Positions 53,360 to 63,499 of a stretch of DNA of 64,000 nucleotides are shown here, one piece after another. The position numbers and the translations under genes are program-made. The notes beneath the pieces are model-generated. The model saw nothing but the letters and a program-made list of their open reading frames with translations. It was not told the origin of the DNA and did no database searches. Location: assembly GCA_905147135.1 (NCBI GenBank), contig LR990061.1, forward strand, positions 7,416,026 to 7,480,025, given 5' to 3'. The DNA is from Blastobasis lacticolella. Its lineage: Eukaryota; Arthropoda; Insecta; Lepidoptera; Blastobasidae. Each line of letters starts with the position of its first letter. Within the stretch, counting starts at the first letter, position 1.

Positions 53360-53890
53360 TGACCTGTTACATGGGAGATACATGTCATAGGGGGGACCAT
53401 TTTCCAGCTGGCGGCCCGCTGGCCTGTTTGCCTAACGTAAAAAAAAATGTGAGTTAACTTGAGTCCTGAACTATGAATTATCTGTAATACGGATAAGTAT
53501 ATAATATGGAATTTATTAATTATGTCCTTTCAAGTTTTGGCTAAAATATAATAAATTTTTAAGATACGTTTGATGAATTCGGTGTATTGAGAAACAAATT
53601 GCTTTTTAAACGCAACGTCGGAAAATGTCAGTTTTTTTTTATGTTATACGGTAGGCAAGAGGCAAGCGGGCCACCTGATGGAAAGTGGTCACCACTGCCT
53701 ATAGACATTAGCAACACCAAGAGTATCGCTAATGCGTTGCCTACCTCTATAACACGTTGCTCTGGCAGCAAAAGGCTAAGACCACTCCACTGCCAAAGCC
53801 ACGGTTCCCCAAATCCTCACCCCATGAAGCAATGGAATCCTTACTCACCGGCAGAAACACAAAACTATTTAAAAGAGTATTATTAAGCTG
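53360..53890. repeat. Family D: short reverse piece and near-full forward copy
   Basis: 53360-53440 reverse (CAGCTGGCGGCCCGCTGGCC). 53635-53890 forward (ATGTTATACGGTAGGCAAGA, GAAAGTGGTCACCACTGCCT, CCACTCCACTGCCAAAGCCA), matching 49325-49585 inverted. Confidence 0.75.
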
Positions 53891-54189
53891 CGATATTCTG
53901 TAAGGATGGATGATTCTTTCACGCAAAAAGTAATTGTTTTAAATGAATTTTTCGAGTGTTGCGGCACGGGAACACGACATAACCGAATATTTTGCAGGTA
54001 AAGCTATAGGAATAATAAGAATATAAAATATTTATTTACACAAACAGAAACACCACAACACAAAAATATAAATACCTAATACAATTTGGAATAACGACTT
54101 TTTGCAACTACTTTAAAACTAGCAGCATAAAAGAATGAAAACTTTCTCAAGAAGGATGGCCTACTGTTTAATTCTTCATGCCTTTGTTT
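53891..54189. other. No gene recognised
   Basis: AT-rich; no supported feature. Confidence 0.4.
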
Positions 54190-54400
54190 AGTTTGGGGCT
54201 AGATGGCGCTGTGTGAATTTATCCACGAATATTTATTTATATACTTACTAGCTGGCCCGCCGCGACTTCATTTGCTGATTGTCCTACCCTATAAAGCCTT
54301 CCTCTTGAATAACTCTATCTATTGTTGAAAACCGCATTAAAATCCATAGCTCAGTTTAAAATACAGAGGGACAGACGGCGAAAAGCGATTTTGCGCCTAT
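54190..54400 (-). repeat. SINE-B fragment and family E, reverse
   Basis: 54190-54220: GGGGCTAGATGGCGCTGTGT. 54249-54400: TAGCTGGCCCGCCGCGACTT, GAAAACCGCATTAAAATCCA. Confidence 0.65.
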
Positions 54401-54404
54401 TTTA

Positions 54405-54700
54405 TGTCATCATCATCATCGTTAGCGCTTATCCCGGCAGAGGCCAGGGTCTGCTTTCCTACTCATTCTTCTCCACTTCGCCCGGTCTTTGGCATCCTCG
54501 TGTCGTAAGCCGTTGGCTCTCGCATTCGATTCAGCGATTTCAATCCATCGTATCTTGGGTCGCCCACAGGGCTCTTTCCTGATACCGGCCGGTTCATGCA
54601 CCTATTTCCCACGTATCCCTGGGGTTTACGCAACGCGTGACCAAACCAGCGCTGGCGAGCCTGCTCGAGCCTCCTTATCTGCGATGTACCTACATTATGT
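54405..54700 (-). pseudogene. RTE-like LINE C-terminus, reverse
   Basis: The reverse strand reads RLEQARQRWFGHALRKP, then QGYVGNR, PVSGKxPVGRPKIRWIEIAE, RANGLRHEDAKDRAKWRRMS-type sequence. The forward frames at 54322-54704 are shadows. Confidence 0.8.
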
Positions 54701-55756
54701 TTAGAGTGTAATTGTATTTCAGTTTCCTAAACGAGCTGTTTATCTCGCTGGGGAAATCTCTCGACACGTCAAATAAGCTCAGCCGATCTCACAGACAAGA
54801 TCGCACTGAGTGGCCTGATTCGAAAAAGCTTTTGCCTGTTCCTTCATTTATCATGTGAAATACCAACCTCTGGTGTCAGAGTTACAAGCCACCTAAGGGG
54901 CCTCCGAGGTAGCTTAGAATATCTGCTATAAATCTCTCTACCTATAGTAACTCACAACCAGAATCTACAGGCGCAGCGCGTTGCTGCAAAAATTGCAAAA
55001 AGAACGCCAAAAGGTGTTAAAAAGTTTCACAGCTCCCTGTGAAAAAGCAAAATTTTCAATCGAGTAATCGATAAAAAACTAGCCGTTTAATGAACCGGCT
55101 AATGACATAGACATTACATTCTACAAAAATACACACGTAAATTTATAAAATTTCACCATTTTCATATTCAACACTTCCCGGGTACATTTTTCTGAGCAGG
55201 CATTATAAACTTTTTAAGCTATTTCCTGGTGAAATATCCTATTCACAGCCCAGCTAGAGTGCACGAAGTGCGGGCGACGTAATCTGCTTACGGATGCATT
55301 TGAATGAAAGCCTATTTCTCAGTGCATTACCGCATATAACTCGAAAATGGGGTGTGGAGTTTGAGAACTGCGAATTTCCAGTTCCGTCTACGCCTTCGGG
55401 AGGCTGAACTTAAATGGGAATTTTTGCACTTACTTTCAGAGGTTTTCGATTTCCTGTCCGGTTTTTGATTTTCTTTAGATGTTGCGCAGATATGTTATAC
55501 GAGCTGTGCTCTATTTGGATTTATGTTTTGAAGTTCAGTTATCAATTTTCTTTTCTGAAGTTGGAAGACTAGAATTGCCTTCTGTGAACTACAGTGCTCT
55601 CGCCGTGCTCACCCAATACATTTGTAAATATACAATTTGTAAACATGTGATAATTGGCAGACAATGTAGAGACGAAGATACTTTTTAGATTATCTTAGTT
55701 ACTCCAGAAACAGCAACAATGCAACTGAATAAAACTGCACTATTTTATCTATCTAT
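54701..55756. other. No gene recognised; small fold-back fragment at 55076-55105
   Basis: ACTAGCCGTTTAATGAACCGGCTAATGACA (55076-55105; read as CCGTTTAATGAACCGGCTAA) matches the arm end of the hairpin at 62491-62881. The rest shows no gene. The frame at 55479-55688 is unsupported. Confidence 0.45.
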
Positions 55757-55970
55757 ACATAGTATAAAACAAAGTCGCTTCCCTACGTCTGTACCTATGT
55801 ATCTCTGTATGTATCTATGTACGCTTAGATCTTTTAAATTGCGCAACGGATTTTAATGCGGTTTTCAACAATATATAGAGTGATTCATAAGGTAGGTTCA
55901 CAAGCGAGAAAACAAACGAAGGGGTAAAGTAGGTGTACACGAACGAAGTCGCGCCGTGTCCACTAGCGTT
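55757..55970 (+). repeat. Family E, near full length
   Basis: ATACATAGTATAAAACAAAG, TTGCGCAACGGATTTTAATG, GAACGAAGTCGCGCCGTGTC, ends CCACTAGCG. The reverse frame at 55815-56048 is a shadow. Confidence 0.75.
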
Positions 55971-56074
55971 ACATATTTTAAACAACGATCTATCGAGCTG
56001 CAACGTTTTAGAACCACGTTTTACGACCAAAAACTTTAGTAATTTCATTTATTCGATATTTTGACATTCGTTAA

Positions 56075-56082
56075 TATCGATA
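56075..56082. promoter_or_regulatory. TATCGATA (DRE-type motif), possible
   Basis: The exact palindrome TATCGATA is the DREF-binding core of insect housekeeping promoters. It lies 23 bases upstream of an ATG (56105) and 360 bases upstream of the possible exon at 56441. A single 8-base match may be chance. Confidence 0.25.
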
Positions 56083-56124
56083 TATTTTTTCAACTTCGAC
56101 CAAAATGGCGAATTCACAAGCGCT

Positions 56125-56350
56125 GATTCGTCGTTCCTAGAATCAATCAGATACCGCGCACGACTTTAATTACACGGACATTCTGTCTGAAATCGTTGTG
56201 AAACTGAACAATGGAGGTGCATGAATCTCTCAAATATAGATTCGTCGTTCGAAGAATCAATCAGACACTGTTCTCAGCTTTAATTACTCGTTGTAAAACT
56301 GAACAATGGAGGTGCATGAATCTTCCGGAATATTGGCTGAAAGAAGCAAT
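56125..56350 (+). repeat. Tandem duplication, ~114-bp unit
   Basis: GATTCGTCGTTCCTAGAATC (56125) and GATTCGTCGTTCGAAGAATC (56239) start two units, both ending AACTGAACAATGGAGGTGCA. The frame at 56211-56417 spans the second unit. Confidence 0.7.
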
Positions 56351-56440
56351 TCCAGGGGATTTGGAATGTAGCCTCGCAGCGACTGCTCACTTAAATCTCA
56401 AGGAGCCTCTCAAATGAACATATTTTATAACCGTCTATAG

Positions 56441-56584
56441 GACGAGCTACTTAGTGGGGCGTCGGAAATAGATTTTGTTTCATTTGCGGGTCGCGAGTTC
56501 CTTTTATCCGGTTTCGGCGTACCGGAGAACCAACGGGATCTTGTTCCCGCTTTTTTACAAGCTTTTACTGAACTTGCACTGTTC
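56441..56584 (+). CDS. Possible coding exon, identity unknown
   Basis: After CCGTCTATAG: DELLSGASEIDFVSFAGREF, LLSGFGVPENQRDLVPAFLQ, AFTELALF (48 codons), then GTATGT. Phase 0 at both ends if these splice sites are used. Amino-acid use is protein-like (acidic, amphipathic helices), unlike the surrounding shadows. I do not recognise it and found no partner exon, so a dead gene or transposon fragment is equally possible. Confidence 0.35.
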
Positions 56585-56653
56585 GTATGTAAGGTGTTCG
56601 TCATTTGCAATCAATTTTTCGATATTTTTTTGGTATTAGATTGAGATGAAACT

Positions 56654-56837
56654 TTTTAAGGGTATGTTCCGGGTTTTCTACCGCGTACCTTTGTTGACGA
56701 GTAGCCCGATATTTCGACACAGTTGCATGCATCATGGTCACGGGTCGTCCCGTGACTCGTCAACAAAGGTACGCGGTAGGAAACCCGGAACATACCCTTA
56801 AAATGTTTAATAATAACCGCGATAGTTAAAATATTAT
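56654..56837. mobile_element. Fold-back element, short copy, 11-bp target duplication
   Basis: AAGGGTATGTTCCGGGTTTT, CGCGTACCTTTGTTGACGAG (left arm) against CTCGTCAACAAAGGTACGCG, AACCCGGAACATACCCTT (right arm), then a one-sided AATAATAACCGCGATAGTTA tail. Flanked by GAGATGAAACT and GAGATAAAACT. It is an internal-deletion form of the copy at 58911. Confidence 0.8.
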
Positions 56838-57714
56838 GAGATAAAACTTGGTATACCTATGTAATTTGGGTGACAATGCATAAATATGGTACCGTGGAGC
56901 AGGTCTGATTATGGAGTCGGAAGGTGGTAGGAACTAATTAAACCCGTCGTGTTTGGGCTATTTGGACTGGTCTTGATGAATAAGTACTATACCGCGTAAT
57001 AAAAGCTTGTTACTATTTTTTTTCTTTCATGAGAACTTATTCATGTCAATGTTTTCCATTTAATTATTAAAGGACATAATTAAGCGACTTCTAGCGCCAC
57101 TATATATGATACTGAACCATAGCAATAGCAGTTTTTGTGTCTCTGTATCACAGTATACATATCATAACCCGAATGGTGATGTATCTGTCTATTAGGTAAT
57201 GGTAATTTTAATATTTTTTAATGTTCTTCTGTTTTTACGTGCCTACCTACTTGGCAACTGTTTTATGATTGTGTATTCCTGGCTAATTCTTTTAATACTT
57301 ATTAGTGCTTAACTCTGCTGTTCTATCTCTCTTCTACATTTCTGTGAAGGTTGCCTGGAAGAGTAGCTTGTAGCGATAAGGCCGCCTTTGCTCCATTGTC
57401 TCTAAATGTTTTTGTTTGAGCAATAAAGTGTTCATCTATCTATCAATCTTACAATCCAAAATATAGATATCTAGATAAATTCAAGAGCCCATGTCAAAAA
57501 AATGTTTACCGGTAAACTTAAATCCGAATGGATCTCCACACTTGACTGGTGGATTCCAAAATAGTAGTGATTAAAGCAACGACCACACAGCCCCCTTTTG
57601 AATGCCCCCTCACGAATGACTACCCGTTTTGTATTCTATTGAGGGTCTAGATGATTCTCTACGACACTTGAAGTATCTCCCAAAACTCTCTAGAGCTCTT
57701 CTTTCCCAAGACAA
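56838..57714. other. No gene recognised
   Basis: AT-rich to 57480, then mixed. No supported feature. Confidence 0.45.
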
Positions 57715-57930
57715 AAAATAAAAAAATAAAGTGTTTATTGAATTAGGATTTCGTTAATACATCTCTTTTCAAACGTCAAAAATGTAGTGGAAAGCAAAGG
57801 GAAAGTTAAGCGAGCTCATCCAGGTAGGGGGCGACGCATGCAGACCAATCAGCGCGTACGATTCGGCAAGACACCTTGCACCGATACACGCCACGCGCAT
57901 AACCGCCTAGGCGAATCATGTCATGCCCGC
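57715..57930 (+). repeat. Family M, copy 2
   Basis: TTATTGAATTAGGATTTCGT, AAGTTAAGCGAGCTCATCCA, GCGACGCATGCAGACCAATC. The frame at 57787-57993 is part of it. Confidence 0.7.
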
Positions 57931-58013
57931 CCGCTAGATCACAGTATGCTCGACCCCAGCTTCCACAACCCTCTCGACTTCAGAGTCCATTAGCTGTCTT
58001 GCTACATATGAAT

Positions 58014-58200
58014 TATCATCTTGACGTTAATGTCCCGATTGTGCTCTGGCGCACGAGAGTCCACCTTGACCATGTAATTGTAATTACAGCAGACCGACTG
58101 CAACCTGAGTCACCGAGACCCAGTTAACAATGGAACCTAGCTCGATTGGATCAAGGTCAAACATTCAGTCGCCTGAATGTAGTTACATTCAGTCGCTGTC
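58014..58200 (-). repeat. SINE-A, reverse, tail half
   Basis: TATCATCTTGACGTTAATGT, GATTGTGCTCTGGCGCACGA, AACATTCAGTCGCCTGAATG. Confidence 0.75.
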
Positions 58201-58544
58201 TTACTATTATATTTTTCCTTTCACCACAGAATAAATTTCAATGAATAACAAATATTTGTTACCTGTATATTTTTTCCGAACAACATAAATGTCTTCGTAA
58301 CATGAGACATGCAGCAGCCTGGTTGAAATAAAACAAATAACATGTCTAATTTATTATTCACCTATACTCGTAAAGCTCACTGGATCCAGCGAAGCGTGAA
58401 GTACAGAATTGTCAAGGATCACTGTAGACTAAGAAACTGGAAGATGTGTTGGCTACAACAAACATTAATAGGCTTTTTTTTCTTTTTATTTTCACTCAAA
58501 TCAGTGATAAAGATGGGTGACAATAAATAAATAAATATACTTGA
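58201..58544. other. No gene recognised
   Basis: AT-rich; no supported feature. Confidence 0.4.
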
Positions 58545-58700
58545 ACAATTCACACAGCGCTATCTAGCCTCAAAGTAAGCTCAGATTGTGTTCTGTGAGC
58601 CAGAAAACTCTAAATGTCTGCCCGGTCGGGAATCAAACCCGGGGCCTCAAAACCTTTGCTTGGCAGACCGGCGTAAATTATCTGAATCACTCAGGTTGTC
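58545..58700 (-). repeat. SINE-B, reverse
   Basis: ACAGCGCTATCTAGCCTCAA, GGGAATCAAACCCGGGGCCT, ATCTGAATCACTCAGGTTG. Confidence 0.7.
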
Positions 58701-58799
58701 AGGTGATAAATAACGTCAGAAGTAGTAGGCATTTAAGTACCTTTTTACACCACATTCATTATACGAGTAGTGTTCGTCGGGTAAACTACTGATGAATTT

Positions 58800-59415
58800 C
58801 TAGAACTAAGGATATTGACATAAATGTGTAATGTATTATTATTATTCTACTATTAATCATTATTATTATTTTGAAATCTTTAGCTTGACATACTTATACT
58901 GTAATTGACTTTTTAAGGGTATGTTCCGGGTTCCCTACCGCGTACCTTTGTTGACGAGTAGCCCGATATTTCGACGCAGTTGCATGCATCATGGTCACGG
59001 GACGACTGGAGAGCTGCGAGCGCCGGACGATGTTGGTTAGCGATAAAGCGGCCGAAGTCGATCTACCCGCTATCGCAAAAGTTTTTTGCTACTACTGGAA
59101 CTCGAACTCACTTTTAACTCACGGCACACTACACTGACTGTATCACTCACTTTTTTAGTCTTATTTCGACCTAGTTCTGGTTTTAGAGACTGAATCACTG
59201 GTGACCAAGTATTCGATAACCTAAATCCGTCCTCACGATTGAAATTTGGATATTTCGTGATTTCGGTGATGTCTGTGTCGAAATATCGGGCTGCTCGTCA
59301 ACAAAGGTACGCGGTAGGAAACCCGGAATATACCCCTAAAATGTGTAATAATAACCGCGATAGTTTAAAGCATTATGTAATTGACTTGTAATGAACAATT
59401 ATCAATCAAACATGA
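58800..59415 (+). repeat. LINE 3'UTR, split by a fold-back element
   Basis: AGAACTAAGGATATTGACAT, GCTTGACATACTTATACTGT, then (after the insertion) TTGTAATGAACAATTATCAA and (GAAT)n. Same 3'UTR as 6990-7415, which has no insertion at this point. Confidence 0.75.
58911..59375. mobile_element. Fold-back element, long copy, 11-bp target duplication, empty site known
   Basis: Arms AAGGGTATGTTCCGGGTTCC...GATATTTCGAC and GTCGAAATATCGGGCTGCTC...CCCGGAATATACCCC are inverted over about 75 bp. The right end carries an extra ~40 bp (AATAATAACCGCGATAGTTT). The target duplication TGTAATTGACT is perfect (58900-58910, 59376-59386). The middle (58990-59270) has no long frame. The paralogue at about 7365-7385 shows the empty site. 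Confidence 0.85.
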
Positions 59416-59689
59416 ACGAATGAATGAAAAGATCCTGACGCTCCCTCAAAGTCTCGAATCGAATCTCCTTTATGTTATCACGTGATTTTGAAACTTAGTT
59501 CCTTCATGAAAAGTCACAGTGGTACTACCGTGACGCTACTTATAACCCATCTGTGATAAATAGCGCTTAGGTATTAGGTGACGACTATGGTCGCAGGACC
59601 CTTCCCAATTAGGACAGCGCCTTAGTCAACAGCGCGTCCTATTGTTATTTTAATCAATTATTCAGTATCATTTATAACGGTCCGTAACT
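59416..59689. other. No gene recognised
   Basis: No supported feature. Confidence 0.4.
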
Positions 59690-59850
59690 ATGTAGTGTCT
59701 CATCAACATCCGAGCCGTCCACTGCTGGACATGAGCCTCCACCACATTAGTGGAGGGCAATACCCATAATCCCCATGCAGGCAGGTTGGAGATCGCAGTG
59801 TTATAAATAATCAACGGAATGCTGCTGCGCATTTTATGTTCTACGAAGGA
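59690..59850 (-). repeat. Family C, reverse, diverged
   Basis: GAGCCGTCCACTGCTGGACA, GGCAGGTTGGAGATCGCAGT, GAATGCTGCTGCGCATTTTA. Confidence 0.65.
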
Positions 59851-59879
59851 AATAACTGGACTGACTCTCATCATAATTC

Positions 59880-60235
59880 TAGCGTTATCCTGGTTTCTGC
59901 CAAGGTTCGTTCGACTTATTCTTCTCTACTTCGCCCGGTCTTTGGCATCCTCGCGTCGTAGGCTCTCGAATCCGACTCAGCGATGTTAATCCATCGCTTC
60001 TTGGCTCGCCCACGGGGCCTCTGTTCTGATACCGGCAGGTTCAGACACTTATTTCCCTCGTATCCCTGAGACTAACGCAACACGTGACCATCGATTGAGC
60101 TTCCTCGATCTTATCTGCGATATCCCTTACGCCAACGCTGCCACGGATGTATTCGTTACGTACTCGATCGAGCGTGTTTCGTCAGCGCTGGGCATGTCTC
60201 GCAGCCATAGAGCATCACAGGTCTACTTATACTCT
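59880..60235 (-). pseudogene. RTE-like LINE C-terminus, reverse
   Basis: TTCTCTACTTCGCCCGGTCT, AATCCATCGCTTCTTGGCTC, CTGATACCGGCAGGTTCAGA, CGTATCCCTGAGACTAACGC: the reverse of the RRRxKWRR..RPKKRWI..PVSEQ reading. It extends further 5' (VRNEYIRGSVG at 60140) than the copy at 54405. Confidence 0.78.
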
Positions 60236-60284
60236 TGTATATTAGCCCTTAACTAATTGGGATAATAATAATAAATATGATTGG

Positions 60285-60490
60285 ACAATTCACAGCGCTA
60301 TCTAGCCCCAAAGTAAGCAAAGCTTGTGTTACGAGGCCAGAAACCTGATACACTAGGTACTTATATACATTTTTAAATACATACTTATTATAAATACAGT
60401 AAATAAAATTCATCATTTAAATTTTTGAATGGCCGGAAATGGAACCCGGGACCTGTGCGTGGCAGTTTACCAACTGAACCACTCAGGTTG
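60285..60490 (-). repeat. SINE-B, reverse
   Basis: CACAGCGCTATCTAGCCCCA, CATTTAAATTTTTGAATGGC, GTTTACCAACTGAACCACTC. Confidence 0.72.
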
Positions 60491-62119
60491 TTATAGAAGA
60501 AATTGGTCCTATAATTATTCTTTATTGACACCACACGGCCTCTGCAGCGACTGCACAAGATATACCAAAAAATCTTCCTTATAAAACGCTTTTTTATTAT
60601 TTTTTCTATTTGTATACGCTAATTACAAACAGCAACACAGATAGCAACTTTGTTTTACGCCTACCATATTAGTATAGTCCCGCCTACCATTTAAAGATTA
60701 CAAGACATCAGCGCTACACTGTATCGCATAGTTTTTATGCCCGAGAAGGTGTATTTTATCCGTGTAAGTGGCAGTAAAGTTTTCACAGCCTGCGGGTAGG
60801 CCTATTTCGATGTTACGGCCGCTGACGTATTGTGACGTCATTGTAAGAGACATATGCGGAATCAATATCGGCATTCTCCACAACATAAACTTTACTAGCA
60901 CGAGTGTGCTCTCACGGGCGGAAAAAGGCGTGACATAGATCTGCTATCTCTTTCATCTTAGTAATGAGAGAAGGAAACGAAAGCTTTCTCGCAGCGCGAG
61001 TTATGTCGCGGGCATACTTGTGATAGCCGTGTTGCTTGGGATTCGGTAAAGAAATTAGGGAGACAAGTTTCAAGGGGGTAGGCAGGGACTATCGAGAGCC
61101 ACAAGCTACCCCTATGGGATACGGGTGCGAGTGTGTACGTATGTATGTTGGACTTTTAAGTTCTACAGCAGAAACGCTCCATTGACTGTATATCATGGAG
61201 TAAACTAAAATAGCGGAAAAATGCATTGACCGGAGTAATTAGCAAGTGCAAGTTTACTGGTATTGTAAACGCCCATTAGCTCCGGTAACTGCGGATCTAG
61301 CGGAAGCATTCCCAGCATTTCTATTGACCTAGATCCGATTCTAACAGACTGAACCAACTAGTTGTGATATCCTTCCAATTTAATAGTAGCTTACCTATCT
61401 ATCGTTTCTACTACATCCTTGGCTTCTTTCTGTATAATCGACAACATCGGTTGATTCGCATCATAAAGAAAACATTTTTATTCGCATACGTTTCTTCACA
61501 AAATAAGAAAAGAAAAGAAATTATGGAAGTACCTATAAGTATATACAAGACAGATGTTTCGTAGACATGATGATATGAGTGTGTTCAGACCAGCTACGAC
61601 TTCCGTAAAAAATAAAATGAGCACCAGAATTGTCATGTTTAAACAGAGCGATTTAAAGCCAAGCTTAGATATTATTGCACAACCCTTGACAAACGTGGAG
61701 CCTGCCTGAGGGTAAGCAGTCACCGCAGCCTATGGACGTTTGCAATACTAGTGGCATCACCAATCATCATCATTATTATTATTATTTCAAGCAAATTACA
61801 TATATATAATTACAGAAGTAATAATACATAAAGTAAACAAAGTTTCGCGTTTAGATAACTCTATGAGTACAATACTTCTTATGACAACACAAAAATTCTG
61901 CTCTGTAGTCTTATTTGTGGTTGTAGTATCAAAATAAATAATGTACAACAACAAGGCCTACACAGATTTTCTGACTTATAAATAAGTGTCAAGAGCAGTA
62001 GATATTGGACTTTCGTATTAGAGTTTCTTTCCGACGAAATATCAGCACGTACCACACGTAATAATAAAAAATAATGTATTATGTTCTAGTTGTGTCTAAG
62101 TACCAGGAATATCTTGTAT
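60491..62119. other. No gene recognised; TGACGTCA site at 60833; family K fragment at 61690
   Basis: 60830-61000 is less AT-rich, with one TGACGTCA palindrome (60833-60840) and GCGCGAG/CTCGCAG-type motifs; it could be promoter-like but has no adjacent exon. 61690-61755 (GAGCCTGCCTGAGGGTAAGC, CACCGCAGCCTATGGACGTT) is the start of family K. Confidence 0.4.
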
Positions 62120-62455
62120 ACGTCCGTGGCATAATGGCTCTGGGTCGGTCTCGGAAGCCAAAGGTACCAAGTGTGGTCACTAGGTCCGCCAAGTACGTAC
62201 CGATGTTTTGTATTGGACACTAACCGATCCTTTTACGGTGAAAACATCGTGAGAAAACCTTCACATTTATGCAACTGAATATATAACCATTACCCAATCT
62301 GGTCAGGTTCCCCTATTAACAGGGTTACAGAGGTCATACGGAAGTCACTCTACTGTAATTACCTGATCTGCCAAATCCTGGATTGTGGTCTAATGCGGAC
62401 CCCGGGCTTTCGCGCGAGAGCACAAACGGAACACATCTTAGTGACGCCAAGACTA
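62120..62455 (+). mobile_element. SINE-A, near full length
   Basis: TCCGTGGCATAATGGCTCTG (diverged head), TGGACACTAACCGATCC, CTGGTCAGGTTCCCCTATTA, GCACAAACGGAACACATCTT tail. Confidence 0.75.
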
Positions 62456-62490
62456 TTATTATTACTCAGATCCTCTTCAGTTGGTATACC

Positions 62491-62881
62491 TGTCGCAGCC
62501 AAATGGTTAAATTAGCCGGTTAATTAAACGGCTAGCTTTTTGAGCAATTATTTAGTTGAAAATTTGCCAGTTTCATAAGATTTTAAAGTGATGTTGAAAA
62601 AACGATATTGCCTCGAGTTTACGCAGCTCTTCCACACATTGTTCCAATGCTAACCTACCCATAATAACTTCAAAGTATAATAATAGTTTGCATTAGGTTT
62701 CTATTCGGTTAGTTTAGGTTAGCATTATGACAATGAATGGAAGAGCTCCGTAAACTCGAGGCAATATCGTTCATTTGACTTTACTTTCAAAGTTCATGAA
62801 TTTGGCCAATTTTCAATTAAATAACTGCTTAAATAGCTAGCCGTTTAATTAACCGGCTAATTTAACCATTTGGCTGCGACA
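62491..62881. mobile_element. Complete 391-bp hairpin element
   Basis: TGTCGCAGCCAAATGGTTAA...GATATTGCCTCGAGTTTACG...AATGCTAACCTA pairs with its inverted copy ending TTAACCATTTGGCTGCGACA. Arms are about 170 bp with few mismatches; the loop is about 40 bp. TACC on each side may be a 4-bp target duplication. No frame. A piece of the arm occurs at 55076. Confidence 0.85.
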
Positions 62882-62883
62882 TA

Positions 62884-63125
62884 CCCATCATCATCATCAT
62901 ATCAGCCGAAAGATGCCCACTGCCAAGATGCCTCCCCCAGAGATACAAAATCCGGTCCTGTCCCTTGCGTATCCCGCAGGTACTTGCGATCTTTACCGTG
63001 TCGTCGGTCCACCTTGTGGGAAGCCTACCCACGCTGCGTCTTCCGGTACCTACATGCTTGCCACTCGAGAACTTTACTGCCCCATCGGCCATCTATTTTT
63101 CGAGCTATTTGCCCTGCCCACTGCC
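62884..63125 (-). pseudogene. Family R: RTE-like LINE C-terminus, reverse
   Basis: The reverse strand reads [49 protein letters not shown]: the [16 protein letters not shown]...AQDR pattern. It ends in (GATGAT)n at the low coordinate. The two forward frames are shadows. Confidence 0.8.
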
Positions 63126-63399
63126 ACTGTAAGTATATTATTAATTTTACTCCTTTAGGATTTTTCCAACAAAATTTTCTAGCACAAATCTGAATAGATT
63201 TTCTAAGTCACATGCCAAAGAAGAACGTTTTCTTAATCAAATTGTCTGACCCAAACATGACGGAGATAATTCTGGGAAATATTACGAAATAAAAGTAGAC
63301 TTATAATATATACTTACCTGAAGTATCCGGGCAATCAGAATGGGATGGAAATGAAACCTTGTCGAAGTAAATCGAAAGGAAGGTTGGTTTTTATTATTC
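63126..63399. other. No gene recognised
   Basis: AT-rich; no supported feature. Confidence 0.4.
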
Positions 63400-63499
63400 T
63401 ACGCAGTGATAAACGAGCAGACAGCCCACCTGATGGTAAGCGCTAACTGTCGCCCTTACAATCTATGCACTATTAAGCATGCTAGGATTTATGGCAAGC

